From Chanos chanos (lineage: Eukaryota > Chordata > Actinopteri > Gonorynchiformes > Chanidae), in contig NC_044507.1 in assembly GCF_902362185.1 (NCBI RefSeq), positions 15,343,044-15,407,043 on the forward strand: a stretch of 64,000 bases of DNA, written 5' to 3'. Below, piece by piece: positions 13,201 through 25,322 of this stretch. Made by a program: the position numbers and the translations under genes. A model generated the notes under the pieces. That model worked only from the letters and a program-made list of their open reading frames with translations, was not told the DNA's origin and made no database searches. Position 1 is the stretch's first letter. Every line of letters starts with the position of its first letter.

Positions 13201-15283
13201 TTAGAGAGAACATAAACAAATAAACTAAACAAACAAGTTGTAAACAGGAGAACGGGTTGGGTGTGGGTGTAAATTAAGGGGGTGACTACATAGGAGGGTA
13301 CGGTGAGACAATGAACAGTAGGGTGTGTCAGCAGAAAGTGATGGGTGGAGACAAACTCTCACCAGGTTGGTGTCACACTCCATCCGCAGCCTGTCGTACA
13401 CCACAGCCTTGCAGCAGCTTCCTGAGGGCGACCAGGGTGGCCTGATAAAGACCCACACAAACGGATCCGCTTGCGGAGACCTCAGGCTTTCCGCCAGGCT
13501 GAAGAAACGGGAAGCCTTCCTGCCACAAGTGTCCGCTCGTCCTTCATCACTCAGCGATGCTGTATGGAGAGGACAATTAAACCATTTAACCATTTGTACC
13601 AATTAAATCCCCAAACTGAGTGATTTAATCATCTGAACGATCTCATCAAATCAATTACTGATCCAACCATTAACGCTTATTCCAATCTGTGAAAACCTGT
13701 CAAAAGGGATACTTACGTCCTTCATTGTACAAGTATGCGATTCCTAGTTTCACCGCAGCTTCAAAGTTCCCTTTCTCTGCAGCCCTGGGTCAGAATAAGA
13801 TAACTTTGGTCAGAAACACAGAACAAATGAAATCCAAAATAACTTCAAGATGAGTGAGGCAGCAGAAGTTTTGAGTATAAAACCACAGAACCCCACCTCT
13901 CAAAGAGCCACACTGTGTTTGGACATGGCCAGCAGTCCTTGAAGCTCACCCTTGCCCAAACACAGGAGTTGTTGTCAATTATATCACGAAGCTGAGAATG
14001 CACCTAGAAGTGTGTAGAAAAAAACAGGAAAAAAAAACCTTTGTTAGCCTATGAAACACAATGGGGGGGGGGGGGGGGGGGGGGGGGGGCAATTTGGCCA
14101 GATTCTAGGTTACAGTTGAAGAGTAATGCAATATATAAATATGAGGAGTGAAAAGGGTGCATGTATGACACTCACAGCTCGAACAGCCAGCAGATCTTCA
14201 GCGGATAAGCACTGGAAGACACACAGAAGCACCTCTTCAGGCAGTGATAACAGCGTCCGAGTGGGTACCCGTTTTCGGACCCGTTTTCGTAATGGTAGAG
14301 TGAAGCATTTAGAACAACGGCAGTGTAGCACTGTTGAGGAAAGAAAAAAAAAAGCATGATCATTAACAAAAGTTAAAAACATCACTACAACCGTGGCATA
14401 CTCTCTGGGAAACACAAATAGTAAATAATGACCAAAACCAGATGGCAGCAATACTTGCTGCAATTACTGAAATAACTGTGGAAAGATAATATTTACCTTA
14501 CTGCAGAACAGCATGTGTCATCCCTCAAAATACAATTCTCACGTATGTGAGTTTTTTCTGAATAAAGCAAGGCACTAGCTTGCCAAGAGTATTCTCACCT
14601 GACAGCTGTAGGTTCACTGAGCAGGGAGGCATTATTTCATTGCAATGGGTTAGGCTCAGGAAAATAAAAGAATTATACAAAACACTAACTGCGACGTTAC
14701 CTGATTTAAAATAGTCTTCCTAAACTGTCATAATATGCCTAAAGATGTTAATGATGGGTCACTATGTCGAGGTTCCGCTAAATAACGCCAGCTTGAATCA
14801 CCGCCTAATTTTTCCCTCCTCTTAACCAACTTCAACAGTTTAGCTTGCTAGCTGCCTATGATCCGTTAATAACTGATGCAAGTGATTGGCAACACAGTTG
14901 GCTAGTCGAAGTAAATTGACAGGCAAGAATTCTGTACATGGCATTTTTAATCACATTTTAAGAAACAAAAACTTATGCTGGAGTGAACTAACTCATACAA
15001 AATAAATATATACAACTGGTCAATTTATTACCTACTCTGTCACTCAACTGCTCACAGGTATCCTGAGCATTTAGCTGGATAGCTAACATTAAATTACCTG
15101 ATTTCAACACTGTGATCAATACAATGTCAGTCAGCGTATAAAATTCATTTTAAAAGAAGACAAGTTACGTCGCTTATTACTTTAAACAGCATGTCTGAAA
15201 ACACACAGTGAGGTTCACAGAACTTTAAAAGACACTTAAACTAGCCGGTCTGCTACCGCTGATAACTTACCGCCCGCTTTCAT
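6226..15283 (-). CDS. ccnf: Cyclin F, F-box substrate receptor of the SCF ubiquitin ligase; one frame break in exon 13
   Basis: Cyclin F recruits substrates such as CP110 and RRM2 to SCF for degradation in S/G2. Coding exons, 5' to 3': 15271-15283, 14176-14330, 13897-14003, 13717-13784, 13363-13559, 12895-12948, 12486-12590, 12295-12372, 11558-11709, 11238-11402, 10835-10958, 10302-10482, 9770-9858, 7761-7860, 7540-7673, 7172-7344, 6226-6701. Phases agree at every junction. Product about 789 residues (human 786). Seen: basic nuclear signal (RKRVRKR, about 19-25), F-box from about 30 (LLSLPEEVLLCVFQCLS), cyclin box from residue 309 with the MRYIL hydrophobic patch and DWLVEV, then VKQRFED, an acidic PEST-like segment (SGYEGDQESEGE), SGYSSV, and the QVKRKN tail. 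Odd: exon 13 reads PVWPSQLVENTG in the frame entering it and FSKQDLIPNAMLLY in the frame leaving it. These join only if one base near 9820-9823 is extra. It may be a sequence error or a real lesion. Confidence 0.93.
10022..10286. repeat. (GA)n purine tract in ccnf intron 12
   Basis: About 265 bp of nearly pure GAGA on the plus strand with AAAGAGACAGAG interruptions. On the gene strand it is a pyrimidine tract (CTCT) beginning about 15 bases after the exon 12 donor at 10301. Long open frames of Arg/Glu or Ser/Leu on both strands come only from this repeat. Confidence 0.95.
14063..14089. repeat. Homopolymer of 27 G in ccnf intron 2
   Basis: An uninterrupted run of G on the plus strand (C on the gene strand). 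The exact length is doubtful, since such runs are error-prone. It is able in principle to form a G-quadruplex. Confidence 0.9.
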
Positions 15284-15780
15284 TTCAAGTTGGTTTTGTT
15301 TGCAGGGATTGGTCTTATTACAAGAGCAACTTCAAACTGGTATCTTCAGACGGAAAAAATCTGCCTCGGTCAGTTGAGTTATGTGATCAGGCTTGATTGT
15401 TTTATTATAAAAGTTTACTCCAGAACTCTACTTCAACTGAGCCGCTTACACTCTAGTTGGCATCAGACCTCGGCCCCATGCATACAACTTAAGTTTTAAG
15501 ATCCTCCCCCATTTGCCTGGCACCGCCCGCGCGCAACAGTTTAAACATCAACTTTGCAAGTCCATTGGTCAAAACATAAACACATCTCTCGCCCCACCTG
15601 CTACGTGCTGATTCGCCGAAAACCAAATGCCGGTTTTCTATTGGATCATTTCCTCAAAGATTAAATAAAGACCACAGATTGGACAAGACAATGCTATTTC
15701 GAATTACGCACGCACATCGTTCATACTCGTCATTGGTCAAAATGTTGTTGCCGACAATGCTGGGAAATGTAGTAAAGATT
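15284..15780 (-). promoter_or_regulatory. ccnf promoter region: CCAAT-box cluster, CHR-like element, ZNF143-like site
   Basis: Reading toward ccnf on the minus strand, CCAAT boxes (plus-strand ATTGG) occur at 15308-15312, 15564-15568, 15640-15644, 15678-15682 and 15733-15737. A CHR-type TTTGAA is on the minus strand at 15331-15336. At 15757-15773 the plus strand reads AATGCTGGGAAATGTAG, close to the ZNF143/THAP11 motif. Clusters of NF-Y sites and a CHR are typical of G2/M genes, and cyclin F is such a gene. The CHR is over 200 bp from the nearest upstream CCAAT box, which is not the classic spacing, so its role is inference. Confidence 0.5.
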
Positions 15781-18700
15781 TAAAACCAGCGTTTAAATGC
15801 ACCTCGTTAAAGAGACATCAGCAGCAAATTCGCTGAGGAAACGAAACAAAATAATTTGAAACGATTCTCCTGTAATCTTGTTTATGATTAAATATTTAAA
15901 ATTACAGTTGATTTATAATCGCACTGTTTTGGATTGGAATGAAAATAAATCTATTACTGGGTTTGGTTGCAAGACCTCACTGGAGCGTTGTTGAAACCTC
16001 CTGATAGCAGTAATGGTGCTGAAAGGTAAAGGTAAAGGCACGTTTCTTTAAGAGACTGCATTCCATGTCTAAAGCTCCTAATTTAGGCAAATTTGCACTG
16101 CTTATTCAAGCAACATCCTCAGTTCATAGATTAATCAATTCAACAGAGAGTTGACAACTCCACATACACGGGTTGCCACTTCAGTCAAGCACATGCCTCA
16201 GTTCATCATTGTGTGTGTTTGTCAAAAACATCTTGCGTTGCATTCAGTCTGTGGCTGGTACTGACAGTTTGCTTTCAGCAGGCCTGTCACACCTGTCAGA
16301 ATGATTATTAAAGTCTTATGAAGCAGAACAGATGGGGGAGGAAATGACTAGTCATCACTAATAATTCTGATTCAGCTCAATGCAGCTTTCATCTCTAATT
16401 CTGATACATCAAGGCTGCATTAGTCTCTTTTGTAAATCATAGTCAAACATCGTAAGACAATGATAAAAGTGTATTTCTCACTCTTGCTTTTTTTTTTATT
16501 CACTTTGTGTGTGTGTGTGTGTGTGTGTGTGTCTTTCTGATGAATCTCCCAACATTTTACCGACAGCCTTCCCAATGGTCACGTCTGCTATTATGTTTCA
16601 GTTTTGAAAATTATTCTTCACGCGTCTGTACCTAAGCTTGCATTCTCGCATGAGTAATTCTAGCTTCCCAGCCCACATCTAAATGAGTTAGGGAGCAAGA
16701 TTAGTAAAAGTTAATCCACTGATTAAGAATAATAGCTCTTTTTGTTTAGTTTGACTTTGAGACAAAAAATGTGCCTGATGAGTGCTCAGTGATTGACATT
16801 GTCTTTATTCCATGAAAGGTAGCTGGGCTGCAATCCCTGTGCTTCACACAATGGAAATAGCGTGCATAGATTAACCTTTCTGGCCCTTATCGTGTCACGA
16901 TGAAAGGAAATGAAAAAACTCCTGCAAATTCCAATATTCATCACCATTGTTGGACACATTAAATCATTTGCGTAGGAAAGGAAGGATATGAAAAACGTGG
17001 GGGGATCTTGGACATCTTGAACAACGGGAGAGTATAAAATAGGAGGGAAATCTCAAATAACAACACACACAAAACACACATGCATAGGTGCAGACACACA
17101 CACACACACACACACACACATAATCATTAATTATGGACTAAGGGACTTAACACTGTAAAAGATTACTGGCAGTGGCACATGTCATCTTGATGAAACAATC
17201 TAACAATTTCCAAAGGAATGAGAAGAACCAAACAGCTTTGAGAGGGGATGTTTTCGATGAAGCAGATAGTTATCTTATGAAATCAAGTGGTCAAAGAAAA
17301 TGGCATGGACAGGGTTTCTTCCTATTTCTATTGTATTACATAGTGTTGAGTTTTCTGTGCTTCATAGAGGTCATATTATTGGAACACTGTGGGCTACATA
17401 GTACAAGCCCATGGCATGACTAATTAGGTCATATTTGCAGGACAATATGTTCAGTTTATGAAACCCTCTTCCTCACGAGGCCGTGGTGAGTGATCAGACA
17501 GAAAATCCTGAACATATCTAAGCTGAAAAAAAGTGCACCGAGACTGAAAGAAATCAGAAAACCGTTAAGTGTGGATGTTTGCATATCTTTTGTAACATGT
17601 TAGTGATGTTTTTTGTAATGTGCTTTCAATGTGCAGAGGATATCAAAAGAAGTATGAAGAAAATTTTGGTGTTACTGTGATACCTTTACACAGTGATGAA
17701 TCTTTAAAGTGGCAACCTAACACGAGTGTCATTACCTTAAAAGGTAATCTACAAACCACAAGGCAACAGCAAATCTCATTTTCAGATGAAAGATTGAAGA
17801 TGTTGTAGGTTAGATTTCTTGCTACTCAGTGACAAAAAAATTCAACCAATACAGTCTAAGAAAATATAACAAATTTTACTGTGTGGTTGTTTGTATTTTT
17901 CCCTGTGGCATATGTTCACATTCAAAACAATGCCTTCTTAATGATCTCCACATGGATCACCTGTGTTGAGTCAGAAGGGACCCACACCGCTCCGATATTC
18001 TGTTAGATACTTTTTGGTGGATGCAGAAATGAGATTTTTTTTTTCACAGTGGTGGGTCTGACTTTCTAAAATCTTTGAACGGATTCATTTTTTTTAAAAA
18101 CCAAAATCTCATTAAGTAAAGGGCAGTGATGACATCATTGATTTTGCAGACAAGTAGAATGAAGCGCAACAGACAGGAACACATTTAACTGAATCCTTGA
18201 AAGAAAATAAAACGTTCTCTAGAAAACAGCCTCCCAAGAATTAAGGCTACACAAAATTCAGTCCAGATACCTAACAACGTAAGGCATTAGTGTTCCAGCC
18301 CACATTGCGTTCCTCAAGGGAGAAAGTAACTAGCACAATAAACAAATCTCCAAACTGCGAAGGCGAGGCAGTCACTCTTTGTCAAAACAAGTCAGTCAGT
18401 ATTACAGTGTCATTATGCCTTTCTTCCAGGCCTGGTAAAAATGCATCCTCAAAAGGGTTGATTTGCGATTACACCCCTGCACAGCTTTTGATGGTTAAAT
18501 TGAGGAAAAGGAGGTGGAACTTGGGGAAGTTTTTTTTTTTTTTTTTTTTTTGGAGACTGCTCAGTGTCACACCGTTTGTATTCTTGGCACAGTATATAAG
18601 CCAGCCATGTCCTTCATGGTCTTCTGTCAGCATTTCAGTTCGCTCTCTGTCTGGTGTGGCTTCGTCGGGATGGTGGGAAAAAACTGAAGGGGCAGTTTTC

Positions 18701-20998
18701 CAGGAAATTCTCACCACCTAATTGCCGGATAAAGGCATGAGAACATCTGGCTGTGATGTTTTGTTAAGTTCACTCTACAGAAGCCACTGAACAGTCAATT
18801 TAGTTCTGTCATTTGCTCTGTTTCCTTTTTTACACCCCACTTGCTCTCAGAGAGCCATGTTTTTCCGCTGCATCCTCCCTTTTTGCTTAGTCAAAAAAAT
18901 ATATGTACACACACACACACACACACACACACATTTATATATATATAAATGGTACAAATGGTACAAAATGAGAAAAACGTATACACATGGACCCACTCTC
19001 AACGAAGAGTAATTTGGTTAGCTCTCAGAGATGAGATAAGGATGCAGTTTAATCTCTCTTGGTCTGTCACAGCCAGTTTAGCAGCAGGTAAGTCAGATGT
19101 TCATGCACTAAATTGAGAAGACCACAGGTTCAAAGCAGCAGAGACGCACGTGAAGCAGTGGATGTGCTGCCTTTATTTGACCACAGATTACATTCATATC
19201 ACAGCCATCACCATCATAATTAGTCACATAATAGCATTCAATACCTGATTACATTCTGTTTTCCATTAGATCTGTACAAGTGTCCAAGCTTCTGGAATAT
19301 TGCAGTTCTTTTCACAGATGAGAGACATTATGCAAAATTTCTGCTCGCCTGCATGAACTTAACAATTAAAAAAATGAAAATTACGTCTGTTCACCGTTCT
19401 CTTTTCAATTCACCGGGGTGCAATTAAAACTAAAAAACGAAATACCATACTGTAATTTCAGTCGATATTCTTCTGTATAATTTGTGCAATTAGGCTTGAA
19501 TGTGAAAGTATCATGTGATATTCCTTGTTGTTCTGCTGAGATTTTAAAGTCAGGAAAGGCAACTTATGTAATATGATGAAGGGTTAAACAAAAGAGGTCA
19601 GAGATATGTGGCTATGAAACCCAGACTGGGTGGAGAAGGTGGAAAGACTCACTTTGCAGATTCCTGTAATCACACTGACCATCACAAAGCCAGCGACGCC
19701 TCCTCTGCCCTGGGTGTCCTTTGGCCCCTTTCTCCTGAATCATTCCACTTCCTGCCTGAACACTCACACGCAATCATATTGAAACTCAAAAAAAAAAAAA
19801 ACCCCAAGTTCAATGTCATGGGCAGAGCAAAGGCAGACAGTTACAGATCTGGTTTCACGAAGCTGCAAAATTATGCATTAATAATAGAGTAGTTAAACAG
19901 CACTCAGCATCATGCTGCTGATTTTTCAATTATAAGGATGTCAATCAGCTTGTGCACAACTATTTGCTATTATTTGACCCATGTGAGATTGACCTACGTG
20001 ACCTATATGCTATGTCCTCATCTTAGTTTTTTTGTACCAGGGGAGAAAATAAGAAAAACACAAGTGGACACAGCTGGAAAAACAAAACACTCATTGACAT
20101 ACACAGAAATAAAGGCAAAATCGCAGGGCCATAAAAGGTGCCATCTCTGATGAAACTCAGAGAACAATTCTGTGGGTGAGCGGAAGATGAAGAGAAAAGG
20201 ATACTGTATTGAAAATGAAGTTTAAGTTAATTTTTTAACTCGTTGAAAAAATCATTTTATTTGTTTTTATCCATGTTTCTATAAAGAGCAAGCTGCTTCT
20301 AGAAGCTATCAGCCCCTTCAAGTGACAAAAAGTGATGCAGCCCAGACTGAAGGTTCCATGACAAAAACCCAACAGATGTTCATCAAATCTCACCAAATGC
20401 CTAGTACGGTACAATTCAAGTCGTTAAGTCTCATGCAGTCTAACAATAGCTTACAAGTCTGCAGAAATACCAGCAAGATAAGACTTGAGTTGTGCTAAAC
20501 CAGATGTTTGGTGATATTCAATGACCATTTAATGGAATTTTAATGCCCCTTTTGGAGCCATCTGTTTTTTAGACCACATCTCCTACAGACATTTTTAAAG
20601 GAGCTAATAACTTTCAGAAGCAACCAATTCTTTGCAGAGCACACGGGTGCAAAAACCAAAATAAGGAGTTTGAAAAGACATGCGGAGAGTAAGAAAAATT
20701 ATTTATTCATTTTCAATGGAAATTTCCTGTAAGAAGAACATCATCATTTAACCAGTAGGTGGAGCTTCTGGCAGGACTCCATGATAAATACAAGTTGATT
20801 CAACCATTCTATTGAGATGGTGTTTTAAACATGGCTTTTATGGCAACAGCCAAGTATGAGCACATCATGTTTATTCTATTATTTGTTCCACTGAGTAAAA
20901 AGAGGCAGTGTGACTTTGCATATTTTTTGTGTAAAACATGCACACAAGCCCACAAACAAACACAACACTCACATACAGGCACACATACACGCACACTT

Positions 20999-20999
<1 letters not shown>

Positions 21000-21050
<51 letters not shown>
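21000..21050. repeat. (AC)n microsatellite, about 25 units
   Basis: A perfect AC run directly abutting the left side of dispersed-repeat copy A, preceded by imperfect CA-rich sequence from about 20938. Confidence 0.95.
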
Positions 21051-21052
<2 letters not shown>

Positions 21053-21260
21053 CTTGCCAAGCTGTGGCCGGCCAGTACAGAATCATTTTCCGTAAAATGA
21101 AAAAAATCTACATTACTGGAAGGTTTTTGTTTTTTTTTTTTGTGGAGAATGCTGGAAGATCTGCAAGGGAGGACCAGAAATCAGTAATCTGCTGTTAAAC
21201 ATATCAAAATAAAGGTCAGAGATTCAAGGATCTTTTTGCGTTTATTTTCTGTAACACACA
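21051..21260 (+). repeat. Unclassified dispersed element, copy A
   Basis: Starts at TACTTGCCAAGCTG just after the AC run and continues through CCAGTACAGAATCATTTTC, AATCAGTAATCTGCTGTTAAA and TTCAAGGATCTTTT to a second CA run. A copy in the opposite orientation, with the same landmarks in the same order, lies in hmox2 intron 1 at about 50090-50306. No coding capacity. I could not recognise the family or its ends. Confidence 0.75.
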
Positions 21261-21962
21261 CACACACACACACACGTCACACAAACCGTATATATACACA
21301 CACGACACTGAACCTTCAAAGAAAACACCCCTGCAGATTGACTCTCTCTATTTTTAGCTCAGTCCTCCGAGACAGGGATCCATATAGATCATTTGGAATC
21401 AGCAGGGTGGGAGTTTAGCTTCTCCTTCACTGTCCATGTGCCATATTGACTTTGGCACTGCATTCACAACGTTCTTCCACGACTGACACCCAGACTGATC
21501 ATGCCACGGAAAAATGACACAGGAACGAACCACTTCACAGAATACTTTTTTTAATACTGCTTTTGAAAATTTGCTTAAATACAAGTATAAATACATAAAT
21601 AAATATTAAAATATTTACATCACAGAATACATTACAGACAGATTGAATACATTTGCCACTGGCAAAGTGACATACAGCACTATGGTTGACGTGGGTATAG
21701 CAATTCTCCTTTTGCTGATGAACACCCTCAAAAGATGAGAGGTAGATTTCTCTCTTTTTTTCTTTAAGACTAACTGAGTAGTATTTCTATGGCAAATTTT
21801 AAAGAACAATTGTAAAATTCATAATTCTGCTATTCTCCACATTGTTTTCAGAAGATAACCGTCATAAAAATCTTCGATGTTATGGCCCACAACTGCGTTT
21901 ATATGCAAGACTGTATATGCGGGGGTACAGTTAGATAACAATCTGGTTCTGCATGTATGCAT

Positions 21963-21964
<2 letters not shown>

Positions 21965-22032
<68 letters not shown>
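21965..22032. repeat. Compound (GT)n(GA)n microsatellite
   Basis: About 18 GT units followed by about 16 GA units, then a short G run. Confidence 0.95.
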
Positions 22033-22035
<3 letters not shown>

Positions 22036-22629
22036 GGGGGTAAAGAAAGCAAATTTAACATTAGTCTCACTTTCTATGATTCTGCATTCTTATCATGTAC
22101 TTGCCTTGACATTCTCAATGAAATTGTACAATTCTCTGTATGTCTTTCCCTCTCTGGTTCTCGTAAACAGAAGCAGAGAAGTGAAGAGCTGGGTGACTCA
22201 GATATAATAATTCAGTCCATAAACATGTCCATTCTAAAAAAAAAAAACCCTCCATTTCTCCAAACCCATGTTTACATCAGGACGTGGAAAAATGTACAAT
22301 TGTGACATGTATCCCACTGAAAAAAACAGTAATATAAAAAAAGGAGAGAAAAAAATATAAAAAGGAAAATGAGCACAACCAGCAGTAGAACAGAATGCAC
22401 AGCACAGCAATAACAAGGCTGCCAGCAGTGCTCATAGTAGCATTTCTGTGAACATAATTGATTTTTAGAATAATGACTCATCCCTGTTTCTTTAATCAGG
22501 TTCCACACCTGTGTAAAGGCTATGTGGGTAACTACTCCATTAAGCATAGCCTCAAATCTTAACATGCGTTCTGCCTTTTGCCTTGTAACCCTCTCTGCTC
22601 TTTTCATCTGTTTCAAGTCACACAGTTGT

Positions 22630-23003
22630 CTAATCCTGAACTGAACTGAAGCCAGAATGAAGCCCATTACGGCTGTGTAAGAGTGTTCGGATATAAAAGC
22701 GGGACCTGTGAGAACACCAGAGTGAGAGCTGCTGTTTAAACACCATTCGGAAAGAATAATTGTTTCTCTGGGCAATCCTCTCTTCCTCGGAGATGAAGAA
22801 GCACACGTTAGCGGCAAACGCTCCCACCTCCTCACGGTTAAAGCTGTTACAGTCGTAGTAGTTTTTGTACACATCATAGAGTTGTGTACAAACTGTGTTC
22901 ATATGCGAGCTTGGTGGATTAGTAACATAACTAGAGGCACAGTCAGTGTGCAGCACTTCATACAGCATGTACGCTTTAAACAAGGCACATTGTTTTCTAA
23001 CAG
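22630..23003 (-). other. Unidentified open frame, possible terminal exon or gene remnant
   Basis: On the minus strand a frame of about 124 codons is open from just after a TAG near 23004 to a stop at 22630. Its composition is protein-like rather than repeat-like: it is rich in Cys, Tyr and Phe and contains YMLYEVLHTDCASSY, LYDVYKNYYDC, REEVGAFAANVCFFISEEER and QRNNYSFRMVF. I do not recognise the family. The start could be an acceptor (AATTAG) rather than an ATG. A second open frame overlaps it (22272-22877), so chance cannot be excluded. No neighbouring exon was found. Confidence 0.25.
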
Positions 23004-25322
23004 ACTAATTGCTTTGCAGCGGCTCACAGCTTGGAGATTCGAGTGCAGAATTGCTCTCATCTTTGAAATAGCGCTTATTTTTTTGTGGTGCTCTCTATCC
23101 ACGTAAGTTTAAATGAATATCTCATTCAGCGTGACTAACCGAACTAAAAAAAAAATTTCTAGTTACATCACTGAACATCTTGTTCGATCTTCCACACCCT
23201 TTCGTTGCGAGTACCCCTGGAGCGCAGAGGTAAGTACATCACTGACCAGAAACTTGGTGCGTTTCATATGTACTCTGTGTATTTTATTACAGTCCTTGGA
23301 TATTACAGTCATTCTGGTTGGCTATATGGTCCTATAGGGGTACTATATGGGAGCTTTGGTGTGTATCAGATTTTAACAGGCAGACTGAAGTACTGGACTA
23401 TGTGTAAAATAAAGACTTAAACAGAACTGTATGAATAACAAGCTTTAGTATGGTTTGAAGCTTAAACAGCAACCTTTTCCAATAGTACTATTTGTAATGT
23501 GATTTTTTTTTTATCTGACCTCTCTCATCTTCCCTCAGTTCTTCACTGACTATTTATGCACACAGAGCCTGACGTTCTACTTATCTATGTGATCAATATT
23601 TTCTAGATCGATACATCAAAAATTTTGACCTCCACACTCGACTCACAAAAATGTGTAATTTGTCTACGCACTGTGTCCACAGCCTGCTAACAGGAAATTT
23701 CAGCGTATTCTTTACGACATTACAAAAAGAAAAAAAAAAAATCAACTCGAGAACAAATATTTAACGGAAAATACATAACCAATAAAATCAGGCTGGTTTT
23801 CATCCGACCTGGGTAAAAGGTAGACAGCAACTCGTATTTGGAGTAGAAAAGTCACATTATGACAAACCTGTCATTTCAATTACTCTGACACCTGTAATCA
23901 GTCAACAATCAGTCAGCAGGAGAACTGGCAAGTGTTTTCTCAGAGATATCTCCAGAGAAGGATAATGTTTCCATTATGAGAACAGACTGAAAATCTGGGC
24001 CTTCGGGGTATGGATGGAGCGAGAGGAGAGAGGCCCTCCCCTGAAGGGAGTTATGAGGGCAGCTCATGGGGGTAGCAGTGTGGCATGCTGATCCCTCTGG
24101 CTTTTTTGGACATGATAACGAGGTTCGGCATGAATAGAAAAGCTGTGCACGGGTGAGGGGGTCTGGGGTAGTGGTTAAGGGTGCAAAAGAAAGGGACAAG
24201 GGAAAAGTAATAGAAAACTCACTCTGAGTCCTGTTTGCTCAAGGCACTGGGTGGAAAGTGTATCTGAAGACACTTGAAGTATTCGTCCCCTCGTGGCTTA
24301 TTTTTGTCCAAAAAGTTTCTGTTCCTCTCTGAGAGAGGAAATTAAGTCTTATCGTTGGAGACGAGGCTTGCTTTTCAGACGGCCACCTCCCCGAAAAAGT
24401 CGGGGGTTTTTGTTTTTCTTCCTCTTTCAAAGTTCTTTTCCCTTGTTGTTCACCATCCCAGTTAGCACCGCTTCTATACTCTCTGTTCTTCAAATATCAG
24501 CCTGGAGTGAAACAGACACACTCTCTCACACACACATATACACTTCTCTCTACAGTTTATGCATACAGTTCAAAGCGGGATTCCTGTAGCAGACTGGACG
24601 TTATTGAGATCCTTTTGTTTTCGGCAGTACATTGACTTGCGTCGAGCAGTCATTACAGAATAAGAACCAGCATGATGCTCCTCTCCTCCATTTCCTCTTG
24701 TACAATCATACACATGGACACACACTTGCACAGCCTGTACAGTCCACGTTCTCTCCATATCCCAATTCACAGCTGCCAGCCAAAGTGCCACCAGACCCTG
24801 GGTTAGGGTTCCATTTTACTGTTGCGTAAAAAGCTCACACATTGCTACCATGTCACAGGACAACCAGATGACGTTCGACACTGACGGGGTTTGAACTCCT
24901 CTTTTGTCGCAGTGTCTGGTTACCGACTCTGGCCCACTTCTCCACTTGGGTAGTAACATGTTCCAACAGCAGGAATGTTGCATTCTGACAGCGGTGTTGA
25001 CGGCAGCAGCTTGGTATTACGGCCCGGGCGTGTAAAGTGTCCAGTATGTGTGTATGTGTGTGTGCGTGTGCAAGTGTGTGTCTCTTCTGAACTTGTTTTG
25101 ACACCAGACACCTGCTGAGTGACGGTAAACTGCGTGCGTGACTCCAGTGAACCTTCATGCTTGTTCGGCGCTCTTCATAACTTCCTCGCTGCCGCGTCCC
25201 AAACACATTGTCCATCTGGTTTCAGCTGCGCTCCTGGTTTTACAGCTTCCTGAGTGAACAAGCAGCCTCCTGTGCCTCAAGTCCAGCGCGTCTCCTTTTG
25301 TTCTCTCTCTCTCTTTCTTCAC
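23004..25322. other. Non-coding interval downstream of the TMEM100-like gene
   Basis: Contains no recognisable gene. The right part, next to the TMEM100-like stop at 25323, is probably its 3' UTR, since the minus strand has no competing gene here. Short CA-rich stretches lie at about 24521-24545 and 25040-25080. I could not fix a poly(A) site. Confidence 0.35.

Larger units (their letters stand above)
15800..22629. other. Gene-poor interval rich in microsatellites
   Basis: Nothing that I can support as coding lies between the ccnf promoter and the unexplained frame at 22.6 kb. The interval holds dinucleotide repeats at about 16505-16532 (TG), 17093-17120 (CA), 18907-18933 (CA), 21000-21050 (AC), 21253-21275 (CA) and 21965-22032 (GT then GA), plus one copy of a dispersed repeat at 21051-21260. 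The short open frames look random or consist of repeat. Confidence 0.5.

Noticed and set aside
20809-21198. Cys/Val- and His/Thr-rich frames
   Set aside because: They are translations of the AC microsatellite.
22272-22877. 201-codon minus-strand frame
   Set aside because: Low family resemblance, Lys/Phe/Leu-rich end derived from A/T runs, and overlap with a more protein-like frame. Kept only as context for the 22630-23003 candidate.
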